Shown here one piece after another: positions 7,904 to 15,505 of a DNA stretch of 17,862 nucleotides (position 1 is its first letter; each line of letters starts with the position of its first letter). Source of the stretch: an uncultured Nitrosomonadales bacterium. GTDB taxonomy: Bacteria; Pseudomonadota; Gammaproteobacteria; Burkholderiales; Methylophilaceae. Location of the stretch: assembly GCA_946481065.1 (NCBI GenBank), contig CAMLMA010000019.1:1-17862 (forward strand). The letters run 5' to 3'. A program made the translations under genes and the position numbers. Under the pieces are notes generated by a model that worked only from the letters and a program-made list of their open reading frames with translations, made no database searches and was not told where the DNA came from.

Positions 7904-9717
7904 TACAACCAGGTGACTGCGCCTTCTTCGGCCGAATGCACATTTCGTCGCATGCCGCCGAACAACTCACGACCGATACCGTGGCCGTTGTTGTTGCGTT
8001 GCGCTTCTGTCATCTGCTCAGGGATCCTGGCTTGCCATTCATCTTCATCGACCAGCGCGTTCAGGGTACCGACAATGGCGTTCAACCGGATGAGGTCACC
8101 ATTGCGGATCTTGGCGATGGCCCCGCCGGCAGAAGCCTCGGGGCTGACGTGGATCGCAGCCGGGATCTTGCCGGAAGCGCCGCTCATGCGGCCATCGGTC
8201 ACCAGCGCCACCTTGAAGCCCTTGCCTTGCAGTACGGCAAGCGGCGGCGTCAGTTTGTGAAGCTCCGGCATGCCGTTGGCACGCGGGCCCTGGAAACGCA
8301 CGACGGCGACGAAATCCTTTTCCAGTTCGCCCTTCTCGAACGCAGCCAGCAACTCTTCCTGTCCATTGAACACGATGGCAGGTGCTTCGATGATGAGGCG
8401 ATCCTCAGGTACCGAAGACGACTTGATGACCGAGCGGCCAAGGTTGCCTGTCAACAGGCGCAAGCCACCGGAGGAACTGAATGGTTTGCGCGGGGTGCGC
8501 ACGATGCTCTCGTCCGGACTCTCTTCCGGCAGGTCCACCCAGATCAGGTCCTCGCCCTTCATTTCTGGCTTCTTGCAAAAATCACGCAAACCGCCGTAGA
8601 CGACGGAAGGCACGTCCTCATGCATGTAACCACCCTCCATCAACTCGCGGATGATGAAGCCCGGGCCGCCCGCAGTCTGGAATTCGTTGACATCGGCGCT
8701 GCCGTTCGGATAGACACGTGCCAGCAATGGCGTGTCCTGCGACAGCTTGGAGAAGTCGGACCAGTCGATGAGAATGCCAGCGGCACGTGCCACAGCCACC
8801 CAGTGGATACAGTGGTTGGTGCTGCCGCCGGTCGCCAGCAGCGCGACGATGGCGTTGACGATCACGCGCTCGTCGACCATGCGGCCGATCGGCATGAACC
8901 GCTGACTCTGGATATTGGACAGGACCGTGCGCACGGCCTCACGCGTCAGCGCTTCACGCAAACCTTCATGAGGATGCACGAACGCCGAACCAGGCACGTG
9001 CAGGCCCATGGCTTCGAGCAGCATCTGGTTACTATTGGCGGTGCCGTAGAAAGTACAGGTGCCGGCGCCGTGGTAGGCCGCGGATTCTGAAGCCAGCAGT
9101 TCGTCACGATCGCACAGGCCCTGGGCGAATTTCTCGCGGACCTTGGATTTGGTGGTGTTGTCGATACCGGTGCTCATCGGGCCTGCCGGGACGAATACAC
9201 AAGGCAAATGACCGAAATGCAGCGCGCCGATCAAGAGGCCGGGCACGATCTTGTCGCAAACGCCGAGCAGCAGGGCCGCGTCGAACACATCGTGCGAGAG
9301 GCCGACCGCGGTCGCCATGGCGATGGTGTCGCGCGAGAACAGCGAAAGCTCCATGCCAGGTTCACCCTGGGTGATGCCGTCACACATCGCAGGCACGCCA
9401 CCCGCGACTTGCACGGTCGCGCCATGCTTGCGCGCTTCGTCGCGGATGATACCGGGATAGGTCTCGTAGGGCTGGTGCGCCGACAGCATATCGTTGTAGG
9501 CCGTGATCACGCCGATATGCGGCGCCTTCTCCGCGACGACACGGAACTTGTCGTTCTCGGGCAAGGCGGCAAAGGCATGCGCCACGTTGGCGCAGCCCAT
9601 GCGGTCAGAGCCGCGAGGCCGCTTGATGATCTGCTCAATGCGCTGCAGATAGGCCTTGCGCGTAGGGGTACTTCTTTCACGGATGCGCTCCGTGACTTCG
9701 TTCAGAATCTGTCTCAT
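7903..9717 (-). CDS. edd: 6-phosphogluconate dehydratase
   Basis: Edd dehydrates 6-phosphogluconate to KDPG, the committing step of the Entner-Doudoroff pathway. It is a 4Fe-4S enzyme of the IlvD/Edd family. The 604 residues match the usual length. The N terminus (ILNEVTERIRERS, TRKAYL) follows the E. coli form and fixes the ATG at 9717. Cluster-ligand Cys candidates are C112 in PAMCDG, C154 in GVCDKIVPG and C221 in GTCTFYGTAN. Other family blocks are AYNDMLSAHQPYE, ATGGSTNH, SGNLGR, GPRANGMPELHK and VTDGRMSGASGK. No strong Shine-Dalgarno precedes the ATG. The gene has its own promoter (9750-9778) and a terminator-like hairpin upstream, so it is insulated from the LPS operon before it. Together with eda it is a metabolic island between LPS genes. 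Confidence 0.97.
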   Translation of the reverse strand: MRQILNEVTERIRERSTPTRKAYLQRIEQIIKRPRGSDRMGCANVAHAFAALPENDKFRVVAEKAPHIGVITAYNDMLSAHQPYETYPGIIRDEARKHGATVQVAGGVPAMCDGITQGEPGMELSLFSRDTIAMATAVGLSHDVFDAALLLGVCDKIVPGLLIGALHFGHLPCVFVPAGPMSTGIDNTTKSKVREKFAQGLCDRDELLASESAAYHGAGTCTFYGTANSNQMLLEAMGLHVPGSAFVHPHEGLREALTREAVRTVLSNIQSQRFMPIGRMVDERVIVNAIVALLATGGSTNHCIHWVAVARAAGILIDWSDFSKLSQDTPLLARVYPNGSADVNEFQTAGGPGFIIRELMEGGYMHEDVPSVVYGGLRDFCKKPEMKGEDLIWVDLPEESPDESIVRTPRKPFSSSGGLRLLTGNLGRSVIKSSSVPEDRLIIEAPAIVFNGQEELLAAFEKGELEKDFVAVVRFQGPRANGMPELHKLTPPLAVLQGKGFKVALVTDGRMSGASGKIPAAIHVSPEASAGGAIAKIRNGDLIRLNAIVGTLNALVDEDEWQARIPEQMTEAQRNNNGHGIGRELFGGMRRNVHSAEEGAVTWL

Positions 9718-9749
9718 GATGCGACCAACTATATGTGAATTAGAAATCG

Positions 9750-9778
9750 ATTATCCGGAATGCCCCGGATACCGTCAA
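9750..9778 (-). promoter_or_regulatory. Sigma-70-type promoter of edd-eda
   Basis: On the - strand, TTGACG (9778-9773) is followed after exactly 17 bases by GATAAT (9755-9750). Each differs from consensus at one position. Transcription would start around 9743, leaving about 25 bases before the edd ATG. This is the best promoter match I found in the window. Confidence 0.7.
9752..9771. promoter_or_regulatory. Candidate operator in the edd promoter spacer
   Basis: A perfect seven-base inverted repeat, TATCCGG-N6-CCGGATA, lies between the -35 and -10 elements and overlaps the -10. A dimeric repressor bound here would block RNA polymerase. edd-eda genes are commonly under sugar-acid or KDPG-responsive repressors, but the site does not match the HexR consensus I remember and no regulator gene is in view. 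Confidence 0.5.
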
Positions 9779-9786
9779 ACCAAAAG

Positions 9787-9835
9787 CCCTGATTCAACCA
9801 CCTTAAATGGTTGATAACATTGATTCAAATCAGGG
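9787..9835 (-). terminator. Terminator-like hairpin after the carbamoyltransferase gene
   Basis: An outer stem CCCTGATT / AATCAGGG (9828-9835 with 9787-9794) stacks on an inner stem CAACCA / TGGTTG (arms 9795-9800 and 9808-9813), with a 14-base bulge on the 5' side of the - strand RNA. CTTTTGGTTT follows on the - strand. It starts seven bases past the stop of the carbamoyltransferase gene and ends eight bases before the edd -35 element. Confidence 0.6.
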
Positions 9836-9842
9836 AATGCGG

Positions 9843-11561
9843 TCAGCTTTTGGTGACCAGTACGTCTTCCATTATGAGGTACTGCAGATCGCAACCGTAG
9901 AACATGTTGAGTGCATCGGTGGGGCTGCATATCATGGGTTCGCCACGACGATTGAGTGATGTGTTCAACACCACGGGAACGTTACGCAAACGTTCCAGCT
10001 CTTCTATCAACGCATAGTACCTCGGATTGGTGGCTTTCGTCACTACCTGCGCCCGGGCGGTACCGTCCTCGTGCACCACTTCAGGGATACGTGATTTCCA
10101 GTGTTCCGCCACATCGAAAGTGAAGGTCATGTAGGGCGCCGGATGCGTGGTTTGCAGGATATCGGGGGCCACGCGGTCGAGCATGCTCGGGCAGAATGGC
10201 CGCCAACGCTCGCGATACTTGATCTGGGCATTGATGCGGTCCGCCACACCCGGATGGCTTGGATCGCCGAGGATGCTACGGCAGCCCAGCGCGCGCGGGC
10301 CGAACTCCATGCGACCTTGCAACCAGGCCAGCGGATTACCCGCCGCCAGCAGCTCGGCACCCTTTTTCGGCGCATTGTCGATGCGCTGGAATACAGGCTT
10401 GGCCGGATGCGCCTCGCAGGCGGCCAGACATTCCTCGGTGGTGAACGCCGGACCCAGATAGGCATGCTGCATCGGCTCGATGGGCTCGCCCAGTTCGGCG
10501 GCGACGAAGCTCGCGGCGCCGAGCGAGGTACCGGCATCGCCGGAAGCCGGCTGCACGAACAATTCTTTCACGCCAGGCATGGCGATGATGCGCTGGTTAA
10601 GCTTGACGTTGAGTGCGACACCGCCGGCCATGGCGATGCGCCCGGTCTCCCGGATGATATCGCCGACGTAGTAGTCGATCATCTCCAGCGCGACGTCTTC
10701 CAGCAGCTGCTGCACCGCCGCCGCGTAATGGATGTAGGGATCGTCGATCTCGTCGCCCTGGCGCTTCGGGCCGAGCCAATCCACCAGCTCCGGCGTGAAG
10801 TAATAACCCTTGCCGTTCTCCTTGTAGCGGCGCAGGCCGACGACATTGACGAGGTGCGTGTTCACCCGCAGGTCGCCATCCTTGAAACTGACCAGGCGAG
10901 AGAGGTCGTATTTTTTCGGGTCGCCGTAAGGGGCCATGCCCATGACCTTGAATTCCCCGTCCAGCATCTCGAAGCCCAGGTACTCGGTGATGGCGCCATA
11001 CATGCCGCCCAGTGAATCCGGGTCGTAGAATTCCTTGATCTTGTGGATCTTGCCGTGCTCGCCGTAGCCGAAGAACGTCGTCGCGTACTCGCCCTTGCCG
11101 TCGATACCGACGATGGCGGTCTTCTCCTGGAAACCGCTCAGGTGATAAGCGCTGCTGGCATGGGCCAGATGGTGTTCCACAGGCACGTAGCGAGCCTTGC
11201 TCAGGCCCAAGTCAGCCATCAGCTGCATGGCCTTGTCGCGATTGCGACGGAAACGGCGATTACCGTTGAAGATGGCGTCCAGCGCGCGGTCAGGCGCATA
11301 CCAGTGGCGCTTGGCATAATGCCAGCGCGCGTTGGTGCTCAAGGGGATCTCGGCATATGGGAAAGCGACCACATCCACCTGATCAGGCCGTACGCCGGCC
11401 TCTTTCATGCAATATTTCGCGGCCTCGTAGGGGAATCTGTTCTTGGCATGCTTATCGCGGAGGAACCGTTCCTCTTCTGCCGCAGCGATGATCTTGCCGT
11501 CGACGATGATGGCAGCGGAGGCGTCGTGGCCGACCGCACCGGATAATCCCAAAATAATCAT
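9843..11561 (-). CDS. NodU/CmcH-family carbamoyltransferase, probably acting on LPS core
   Basis: These enzymes use carbamoyl phosphate and ATP to form carbamoyl-AMP and then pass the carbamoyl group to a sugar hydroxyl. The 572-residue protein has both family domains. The N-terminal ASKHA-like part has LGLSGAVGHDASAAI (H12), AAAEEERFLRDKH, EHHLAHASSAYH (H130, H131, H134), GIDGKGEY (D154) and GDAGTSLGAA. The YrdC-like C-terminal part has GRMEFGPRALGCRSI, found in family members such as TobZ. It follows the tandem kinase by nine bases, with AGGTGA overlapping that gene's stop as its ribosome binding site. In Pseudomonas aeruginosa a relative, WapO, is thought to carbamoylate an inner-core heptose, and its neighbours are similar. 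A heptose acceptor is therefore inferred from context, not shown. Confidence 0.88.
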   Translation of the reverse strand: MIILGLSGAVGHDASAAIIVDGKIIAAAEEERFLRDKHAKNRFPYEAAKYCMKEAGVRPDQVDVVAFPYAEIPLSTNARWHYAKRHWYAPDRALDAIFNGNRRFRRNRDKAMQLMADLGLSKARYVPVEHHLAHASSAYHLSGFQEKTAIVGIDGKGEYATTFFGYGEHGKIHKIKEFYDPDSLGGMYGAITEYLGFEMLDGEFKVMGMAPYGDPKKYDLSRLVSFKDGDLRVNTHLVNVVGLRRYKENGKGYYFTPELVDWLGPKRQGDEIDDPYIHYAAAVQQLLEDVALEMIDYYVGDIIRETGRIAMAGGVALNVKLNQRIIAMPGVKELFVQPASGDAGTSLGAASFVAAELGEPIEPMQHAYLGPAFTTEECLAACEAHPAKPVFQRIDNAPKKGAELLAAGNPLAWLQGRMEFGPRALGCRSILGDPSHPGVADRINAQIKYRERWRPFCPSMLDRVAPDILQTTHPAPYMTFTFDVAEHWKSRIPEVVHEDGTARAQVVTKATNPRYYALIEELERLRNVPVVLNTSLNRRGEPMICSPTDALNMFYGCDLQYLIMEDVLVTKS

Positions 11562-11570
11562 GCTAGCTAT

Positions 11571-13031
11571 TCACCTGTTCTCTGAATTCATGCCCACGAC
11601 CACACCCGCACGCTGCAATAACGGATCGTCGCCGTAAGTCTGTTGTAATGCCCGGGCCACCATGCGCTGGATGTGCGGTCGATCGGCCCAGTTGCGCAGC
11701 AAGCGCTGCAAGTCCCGTACATGCCGGCGCTCGAAGCTGCGACGGCAGCGCACATGGCGCATGCTGTCGAGATCGATCAGGATCGGCCGGACCCCATGCA
11801 CATGGAGGTTGGTCGCCTTCATGTCGCCATGCGCGATCTGCAACAAACGCAACCTGTGCATCAGTCGCGCAAGGCCCATGGCGGCCGTTTCCTTGTCTTG
11901 CGGATCGATTGCCCGATCGGCCATCCAGCTCGCCATATCCGGCGCCTCGATGTAATCGGCAACGAAATATGCCTGCAGACGGCAGGGACCGAAACGGCGC
12001 TCGACCAAGGCCAAAGGCATGGCGGTTGCGATGCCATGCATACGCAGCCGATGCGCGTTGGCCCAGGATACCGAGGCGCGCGACCGACGAAAAAGACGGC
12101 CCAACCCATGTAACCAGTGCTTGATATTGTACCTTTTAACGACCACTTTTCGATCGCCGATCATCGCCCGGGTGACGGTGCAGGTATTGCCACGCTTCAG
12201 GGGATGCCCCGCTCGAAGCGCATCCTCCATCTGCGCGATCGTCAGCGGCTGGGCGAAAGCGTCGCGCATTTGCGCGCTGAAACTACCCCATTCGCGGCTC
12301 ACGCTGACATCTGAACATGCGCGGAAGACCTTGTGTTCGGCATAGTGGTCAATGACACGGTGACGCTCGCGCTCGACCCGGTTTTTCAGCTTGTCGAGCG
12401 CCATCGGCTTACAGTCACGTGCTGCGCAATAGGCTTCCAACAACGGAGGAAGCCATTGCGCCTGGTCATCCACCTCGAACTTTGACAGCAGCAAGGCGAG
12501 GTTCTGCCAGGCGGCGTGCGCCGCCCTCAAGACAGGCAACCTGCGCACGCCATCACCATCCAGCGTCACGAGGTGATCCTCATGCAGGAGGAAGTTCTTC
12601 AGATAGAGATCGGTTTGCATGAGCCCGGCACGGTGATGGCGCGCGACTTCGGTCACCAGTTGCCGGGCGATGCCGAAACGCTGATCGGGCGCCAGGTCGG
12701 GCCACAGCGTTTCCACGCTTTGGCCGGGCATTTCGGCGAAGATCAGGATACGGTCGGCGCTGTCTGCGATCGTACCCGAGTGCAGCAGCGCTGGCGTCGC
12801 CAGTTGTGCCTGGGTCAACCACTCGACGCCGCGTTGGTCACGCAGGGCGTGACGCGACGCATGTTTGCCGAAGAACCATTTGGCGTAGACGGCGCGACCA
12901 TTCCACTCCCCCCTCAGCACAGCGCGGCGTCCTGGCAGGTAGCGCACCAATGCATGGGGCAGCAAGGGGGCCGCGCCCGCCACGCCGATCACCGCCGGCA
13001 ACTGAGTAGGCAGATCGCGGGCTATCGACAT
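11571..13031 (-). CDS. Tandem-domain LPS core kinase (two kinase domains in one protein)
   Basis: The protein has 486 residues from the ATG at 13031, chosen because GGAG lies five bases upstream and just 20 bases separate it from the previous gene. The frame is open another 72 codons upstream, but that part is Arg/Pro-rich shadow of the preceding gene. Domain one (about 30-200) has AVYAKWFF (K51), GLMQTDLYLKNFLL (D141, N146) and VTLDGDGVR (D158 or D160). Domain two (about 280-470) has KVVVKRYN (K299), IAHGDMKATNLH (D403, N408) and ILIDLDSM (D420). Both have an apparent Lys, catalytic Asp, Asn and metal Asp, so both may be active, unlike the two other InaA-type proteins here. The likely substrate is core heptose, possibly as in P. 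aeruginosa WapQ; the exact position is unknown. Confidence 0.82.
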   Translation of the reverse strand: MSIARDLPTQLPAVIGVAGAAPLLPHALVRYLPGRRAVLRGEWNGRAVYAKWFFGKHASRHALRDQRGVEWLTQAQLATPALLHSGTIADSADRILIFAEMPGQSVETLWPDLAPDQRFGIARQLVTEVARHHRAGLMQTDLYLKNFLLHEDHLVTLDGDGVRRLPVLRAAHAAWQNLALLLSKFEVDDQAQWLPPLLEAYCAARDCKPMALDKLKNRVERERHRVIDHYAEHKVFRACSDVSVSREWGSFSAQMRDAFAQPLTIAQMEDALRAGHPLKRGNTCTVTRAMIGDRKVVVKRYNIKHWLHGLGRLFRRSRASVSWANAHRLRMHGIATAMPLALVERRFGPCRLQAYFVADYIEAPDMASWMADRAIDPQDKETAAMGLARLMHRLRLLQIAHGDMKATNLHVHGVRPILIDLDSMRHVRCRRSFERRHVRDLQRLLRNWADRPHIQRMVARALQQTYGDDPLLQRAGVVVGMNSENR

Positions 13032-13051
13032 CGCATCTCCGTTACTGGCAT

Positions 13052-13831
13052 TCAGGCGCGTCTCGCCAGTTTTTTGCGGGTTCCGCGCAGGATCTTGCGC
13101 AGGATCCGCTTGGATGTGGCGGTCAACCCCGACTCTTGCCGGTAGGCGAGGAAGAACCGTAACTGATCGGTCGCGGTCCAGCCTTCGACATGACGATAAA
13201 GAGTGCCGAGATCGCGCAGCATGGCAAAACGCCGGGCTGGCCGCCATTTCACTTTTTCCAGGTCGATCAGCCGCACTTCCGCGCTGGGGCCGGCATTCAG
13301 GCGGGCGAAGATATGCTTTGGATACAGGCAGTTATGCTGGTAGCGATAGGCGTGCATCTGCCTCACGACGGCTGCGGTCTCGGCGATCAACGCATGGCGG
13401 GAGGCGCGATCCAGCCGGCGCAAGGGAACGAAGGCCGGATCGTCGAGCGACTTGAACCCGGCCAGCTCCCAGGTCACCAGGATCGACTGCATATCCTTGC
13501 CATGCTCGCGCTGGCCAAAGTACACGAGCTCGAGCGCGGGGATGTGCGCGGAGGCGAACCCAAGGATGCGGCTCAGCTCACGCGTGAAGGTCGGTATGGC
13601 GCGGAAGAGATGTCGCCACGAGCGGAAGGAATGGTTCTGCTGGCGTTTGATGAAGACATAGTGGCCGTCCTTCAAGCGATAGCGACTGACGCCGCTCCAG
13701 CCGCCGCGACGCTGGTTGGGTGCCTCGAACCAGCCGGCATCCAGCGTCCAGAGGCTTTCGAAATCGACGAGTCCGCTCTCCTGCAGGCTCTGCCGGGCAG
13801 ATTCGCTGCCGTAGAACTGCTTCGCTTTCAT
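13052..13831 (-). CDS. InaA-type LPS-kinase-like protein with Cys at the catalytic Asp position
   Basis: The protein has 259 residues from the ATG at 13831, eight bases after the preceding glycosyltransferase gene; the 85 codons open upstream overlap that gene and look non-coding. It has a GVSRYRLKDGHYVFIKRQ strand pair with K62, an ILVTWELAGFKSL hinge region, and YRYQHNCLYPKHIF at 164-175. RLIDLEKVKW supplies the metal-site D190. The HRD triad reads H-N-C (166-168), so the catalytic Asp is replaced by Cys. As I recall this is a trait of the InaA branch (QHxCLYxKH), not a local mutation. In position it resembles WapP of P. aeruginosa, a proposed second heptose kinase. Activity cannot be judged from sequence. 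The C terminus is strongly basic, fitting contact with the membrane or LPS. Confidence 0.8.
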   Translation of the reverse strand: MKAKQFYGSESARQSLQESGLVDFESLWTLDAGWFEAPNQRRGGWSGVSRYRLKDGHYVFIKRQQNHSFRSWRHLFRAIPTFTRELSRILGFASAHIPALELVYFGQREHGKDMQSILVTWELAGFKSLDDPAFVPLRRLDRASRHALIAETAAVVRQMHAYRYQHNCLYPKHIFARLNAGPSAEVRLIDLEKVKWRPARRFAMLRDLGTLYRHVEGWTATDQLRFFLAYRQESGLTATSKRILRKILRGTRKKLARRA

Positions 13832-13839
13832 GCCGAAGC

Positions 13840-14643
13840 TCAACGCTGACCGATCTTCTTCAGCATCGCCTGGTAGGCTCGCGTCCGGCGATGCCCCTGG
13901 CCGTAAGTGCCGGCTGCTGCCACCGTGCCTGACTGGACGTGATCGAGATAACGGAACATCTTGCGCGGCGCGATATAGACGATCCTGTAGCCGAGCGCGG
14001 TCAGGCGGTCCTGCATCTCGTAACCCGGCGTGCGGTCCGCCATCGAAAAATGCATCGCATGGTCGCGAATCAGCGAGACGTTCCACAAGGCACAGAAACT
14101 CTTGAGGTAGATCTCGTAATAAGGCTTGGGTTGCCGCGATGGCAGCCCGAGGGCCAGCATGGTCTTGCGAGAATAATGCTTCATGAAGCGACTGGCGTGA
14201 CGCCAGGCGGTGCGCAACAGCCCACGGTCGATCTGGTCGATGCAGCCGACGGCGAATACCGTCGGGTCGCGCCGGATCGCATCGAGCATCATGCGCAGAA
14301 TGGTCGCGTCATAGATGAAGGTGTCGGTGTGCATGAGCAGCAGATAGGAGGTATCCACGCGCTCCAGCACCATGTCCAGGGCACGGCCATGCGCCAGCGC
14401 CCCGGTTTCCGGCGTATCGATCTTGCGCTCGATGAGACGGATCCAGTCGAGCGAGCGCAGATATTCCGTACTTTCGTCTTCCGAATAGTTATCGACCACC
14501 CAGACCGGGACCTGGGTCACGTCCACCACCTGCCGGAGAAACTCGAGCGCACTCCTGGTGAGCTCCAGTGTCTTGTAATTCACCAATACGATGCTGAAAT
14601 CGCCCAAAGCGTCATCTGTCGCTGAGGTATTCGGGTTATGCAT
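13840..14643 (-). CDS. GT2-family glycosyltransferase of the LPS core operon
   Basis: The 267-residue protein has a GT-A nucleotide-sugar fold: FSIVLVNYKTLELTRSAL at the N terminus, VWVVDNYSEDEST (D51), a GALAHGRALD segment and LLMHTDTFI (D107) in the DxD position. Its later part, with WRHASRFMKHYSRK, FCALWNVSLI and DRTPGYEMQDRLTALGYRI, holds the expected acceptor-side acidic residues. No membrane helix is evident. The ATG at 14643 is preceded by AGGAAG at good distance. It sits 28 bases after waaP and eight before the InaA-type gene, so it is expected to add a core sugar. The donor and linkage are unknown, and it shows little similarity in layout to the other GT2 protein at 3559. Confidence 0.83.
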   Translation of the reverse strand: MHNPNTSATDDALGDFSIVLVNYKTLELTRSALEFLRQVVDVTQVPVWVVDNYSEDESTEYLRSLDWIRLIERKIDTPETGALAHGRALDMVLERVDTSYLLLMHTDTFIYDATILRMMLDAIRRDPTVFAVGCIDQIDRGLLRTAWRHASRFMKHYSRKTMLALGLPSRQPKPYYEIYLKSFCALWNVSLIRDHAMHFSMADRTPGYEMQDRLTALGYRIVYIAPRKMFRYLDHVQSGTVAAAGTYGQGHRRTRAYQAMLKKIGQR

Positions 14644-14671
14644 GTAACGCGTCTTCCTGGGGTTCGTTCAT

Positions 14672-15505
14672 TTAACCGGGCTGTATTTTCGCACGTTGCC
14701 TGTGCCGCTGGAACTTATCATACAAAGCCTGCGCCCTGACACCGACCGCTCGCCAGAACGGGCGTTCGCCCAACCACGACTTGCGCAGACCCTGCGGGCG
14801 GTAATGCCGGATGAACCGCAGGATATCGCGCGAGCCCAGGCCGCAATCCATGGCCGAGAAATAGAGGGCCGCGATATCTTTCATGCGGTCGGCAGGACGG
14901 ATGCGCGCACGGATGCCAACGCGATGCAGGTCGATCAGATACAGCCTGATCTGTCCCTGCCGTAGCAGCGGCTGATCCAGGCACAGATGACACAGATAGA
15001 AATCACGATGATTGAGGCCGTTATCGTGCAGCTTGCGGGCAAGTTCGGCGACGGCGACGATAAGTCTTCGCTTGAAGCTTGCCTCTGGGGGATGCCGCGC
15101 CCAATCTGCGCATAGCGTTTCGAGCGAGACGATATCACCCAGATCTTCGGTGATGATGAAAGAACGCAACGTGGCCGGGCTCACGCCTTCGCAACCATAA
15201 GCCACGGCAGGGGTTGTCCGGATACCGATCTCGTTGAGACGATGGATGGCGCGCCACTCGGTGGCGGCGCTGACGATGGGCAGGCGCAACGTCAGCAGGT
15301 TCTTGAGGATCTCGCCCCAGCCCACGCCGTAGTGCAATTTGGCGAAATAGGACCGGCCCTGCAGGTCGAATCGCAGCGTACGGCGGCCGCGCACGTCGCG
15401 GAACACGTCGCCTTCCAGTGCCATGATGCGCTCGAACGCAGCAGCGTCACCGAAGGTCGCACGCATCTCCGCGGGTAGCACCAGCGACTTACAGGCCAGG
15501 CCCAT
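14672..15505 (-). CDS. waaP: LPS core heptose I kinase
   Basis: WaaP phosphorylates heptose I of the LPS inner core in the cytoplasm; in Pseudomonas the gene is essential, and in enterics it stabilises the outer membrane. The 277-residue protein follows E. coli WaaP closely: GDVFRDVRGRRTLRF, SYFAKLHYGVGWGEILKNLL (K56), SFIITEDLGDIVSLE, the catalytic NHRDFYLCHLCL (D168) and LYLIDLHRVGIR (D192). DIAALYFSAMDCGL and RDILRFIRHY follow. The start is ATG at 15505, with GGAGGTG five to six bases upstream; a GTG at 15511 is in frame but would sit on that ribosome binding site. The gene overlaps the end of waaG by 17 bases. It is the only protein here with an intact HRD-type loop of the WaaP kind. Confidence 0.95.
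   Translation of the reverse strand: MGLACKSLVLPAEMRATFGDAAAFERIMALEGDVFRDVRGRRTLRFDLQGRSYFAKLHYGVGWGEILKNLLTLRLPIVSAATEWRAIHRLNEIGIRTTPAVAYGCEGVSPATLRSFIITEDLGDIVSLETLCADWARHPPEASFKRRLIVAVAELARKLHDNGLNHRDFYLCHLCLDQPLLRQGQIRLYLIDLHRVGIRARIRPADRMKDIAALYFSAMDCGLGSRDILRFIRHYRPQGLRKSWLGERPFWRAVGVRAQALYDKFQRHRQRAKIQPG

Noticed and set aside
7936..9090. 384-codon + strand frame opposite edd
   Set aside because: It lies wholly antisense to edd, whose sequence is clearly conserved. The translated product is rich in Arg, Asp, His and Val with no domain, as expected for a shadow frame in GC-rich DNA.
10101..11015. 304-codon + strand frame opposite the carbamoyltransferase gene
   Set aside because: Shadow of the carbamoyltransferase coding sequence with low-complexity Arg/His/Asp-rich translation.
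13032..13247. 72-codon N-terminal extension of the tandem kinase
   Set aside because: It overlaps the end of the preceding kinase-like gene in another frame, looks non-coding, and the ATG at 13031 has a good ribosome binding site.
13832..14086. 85-codon N-terminal extension of the InaA-type gene
   Set aside because: It lies inside the GT2 coding sequence in another frame and has no family similarity; the ATG at 13831 gives the normal protein length.
14636..14671. 11-codon frame starting directly after the waaP stop
   Set aside because: Too short to judge, no convincing ribosome binding site, and it overlaps the GT2 start; probably chance.
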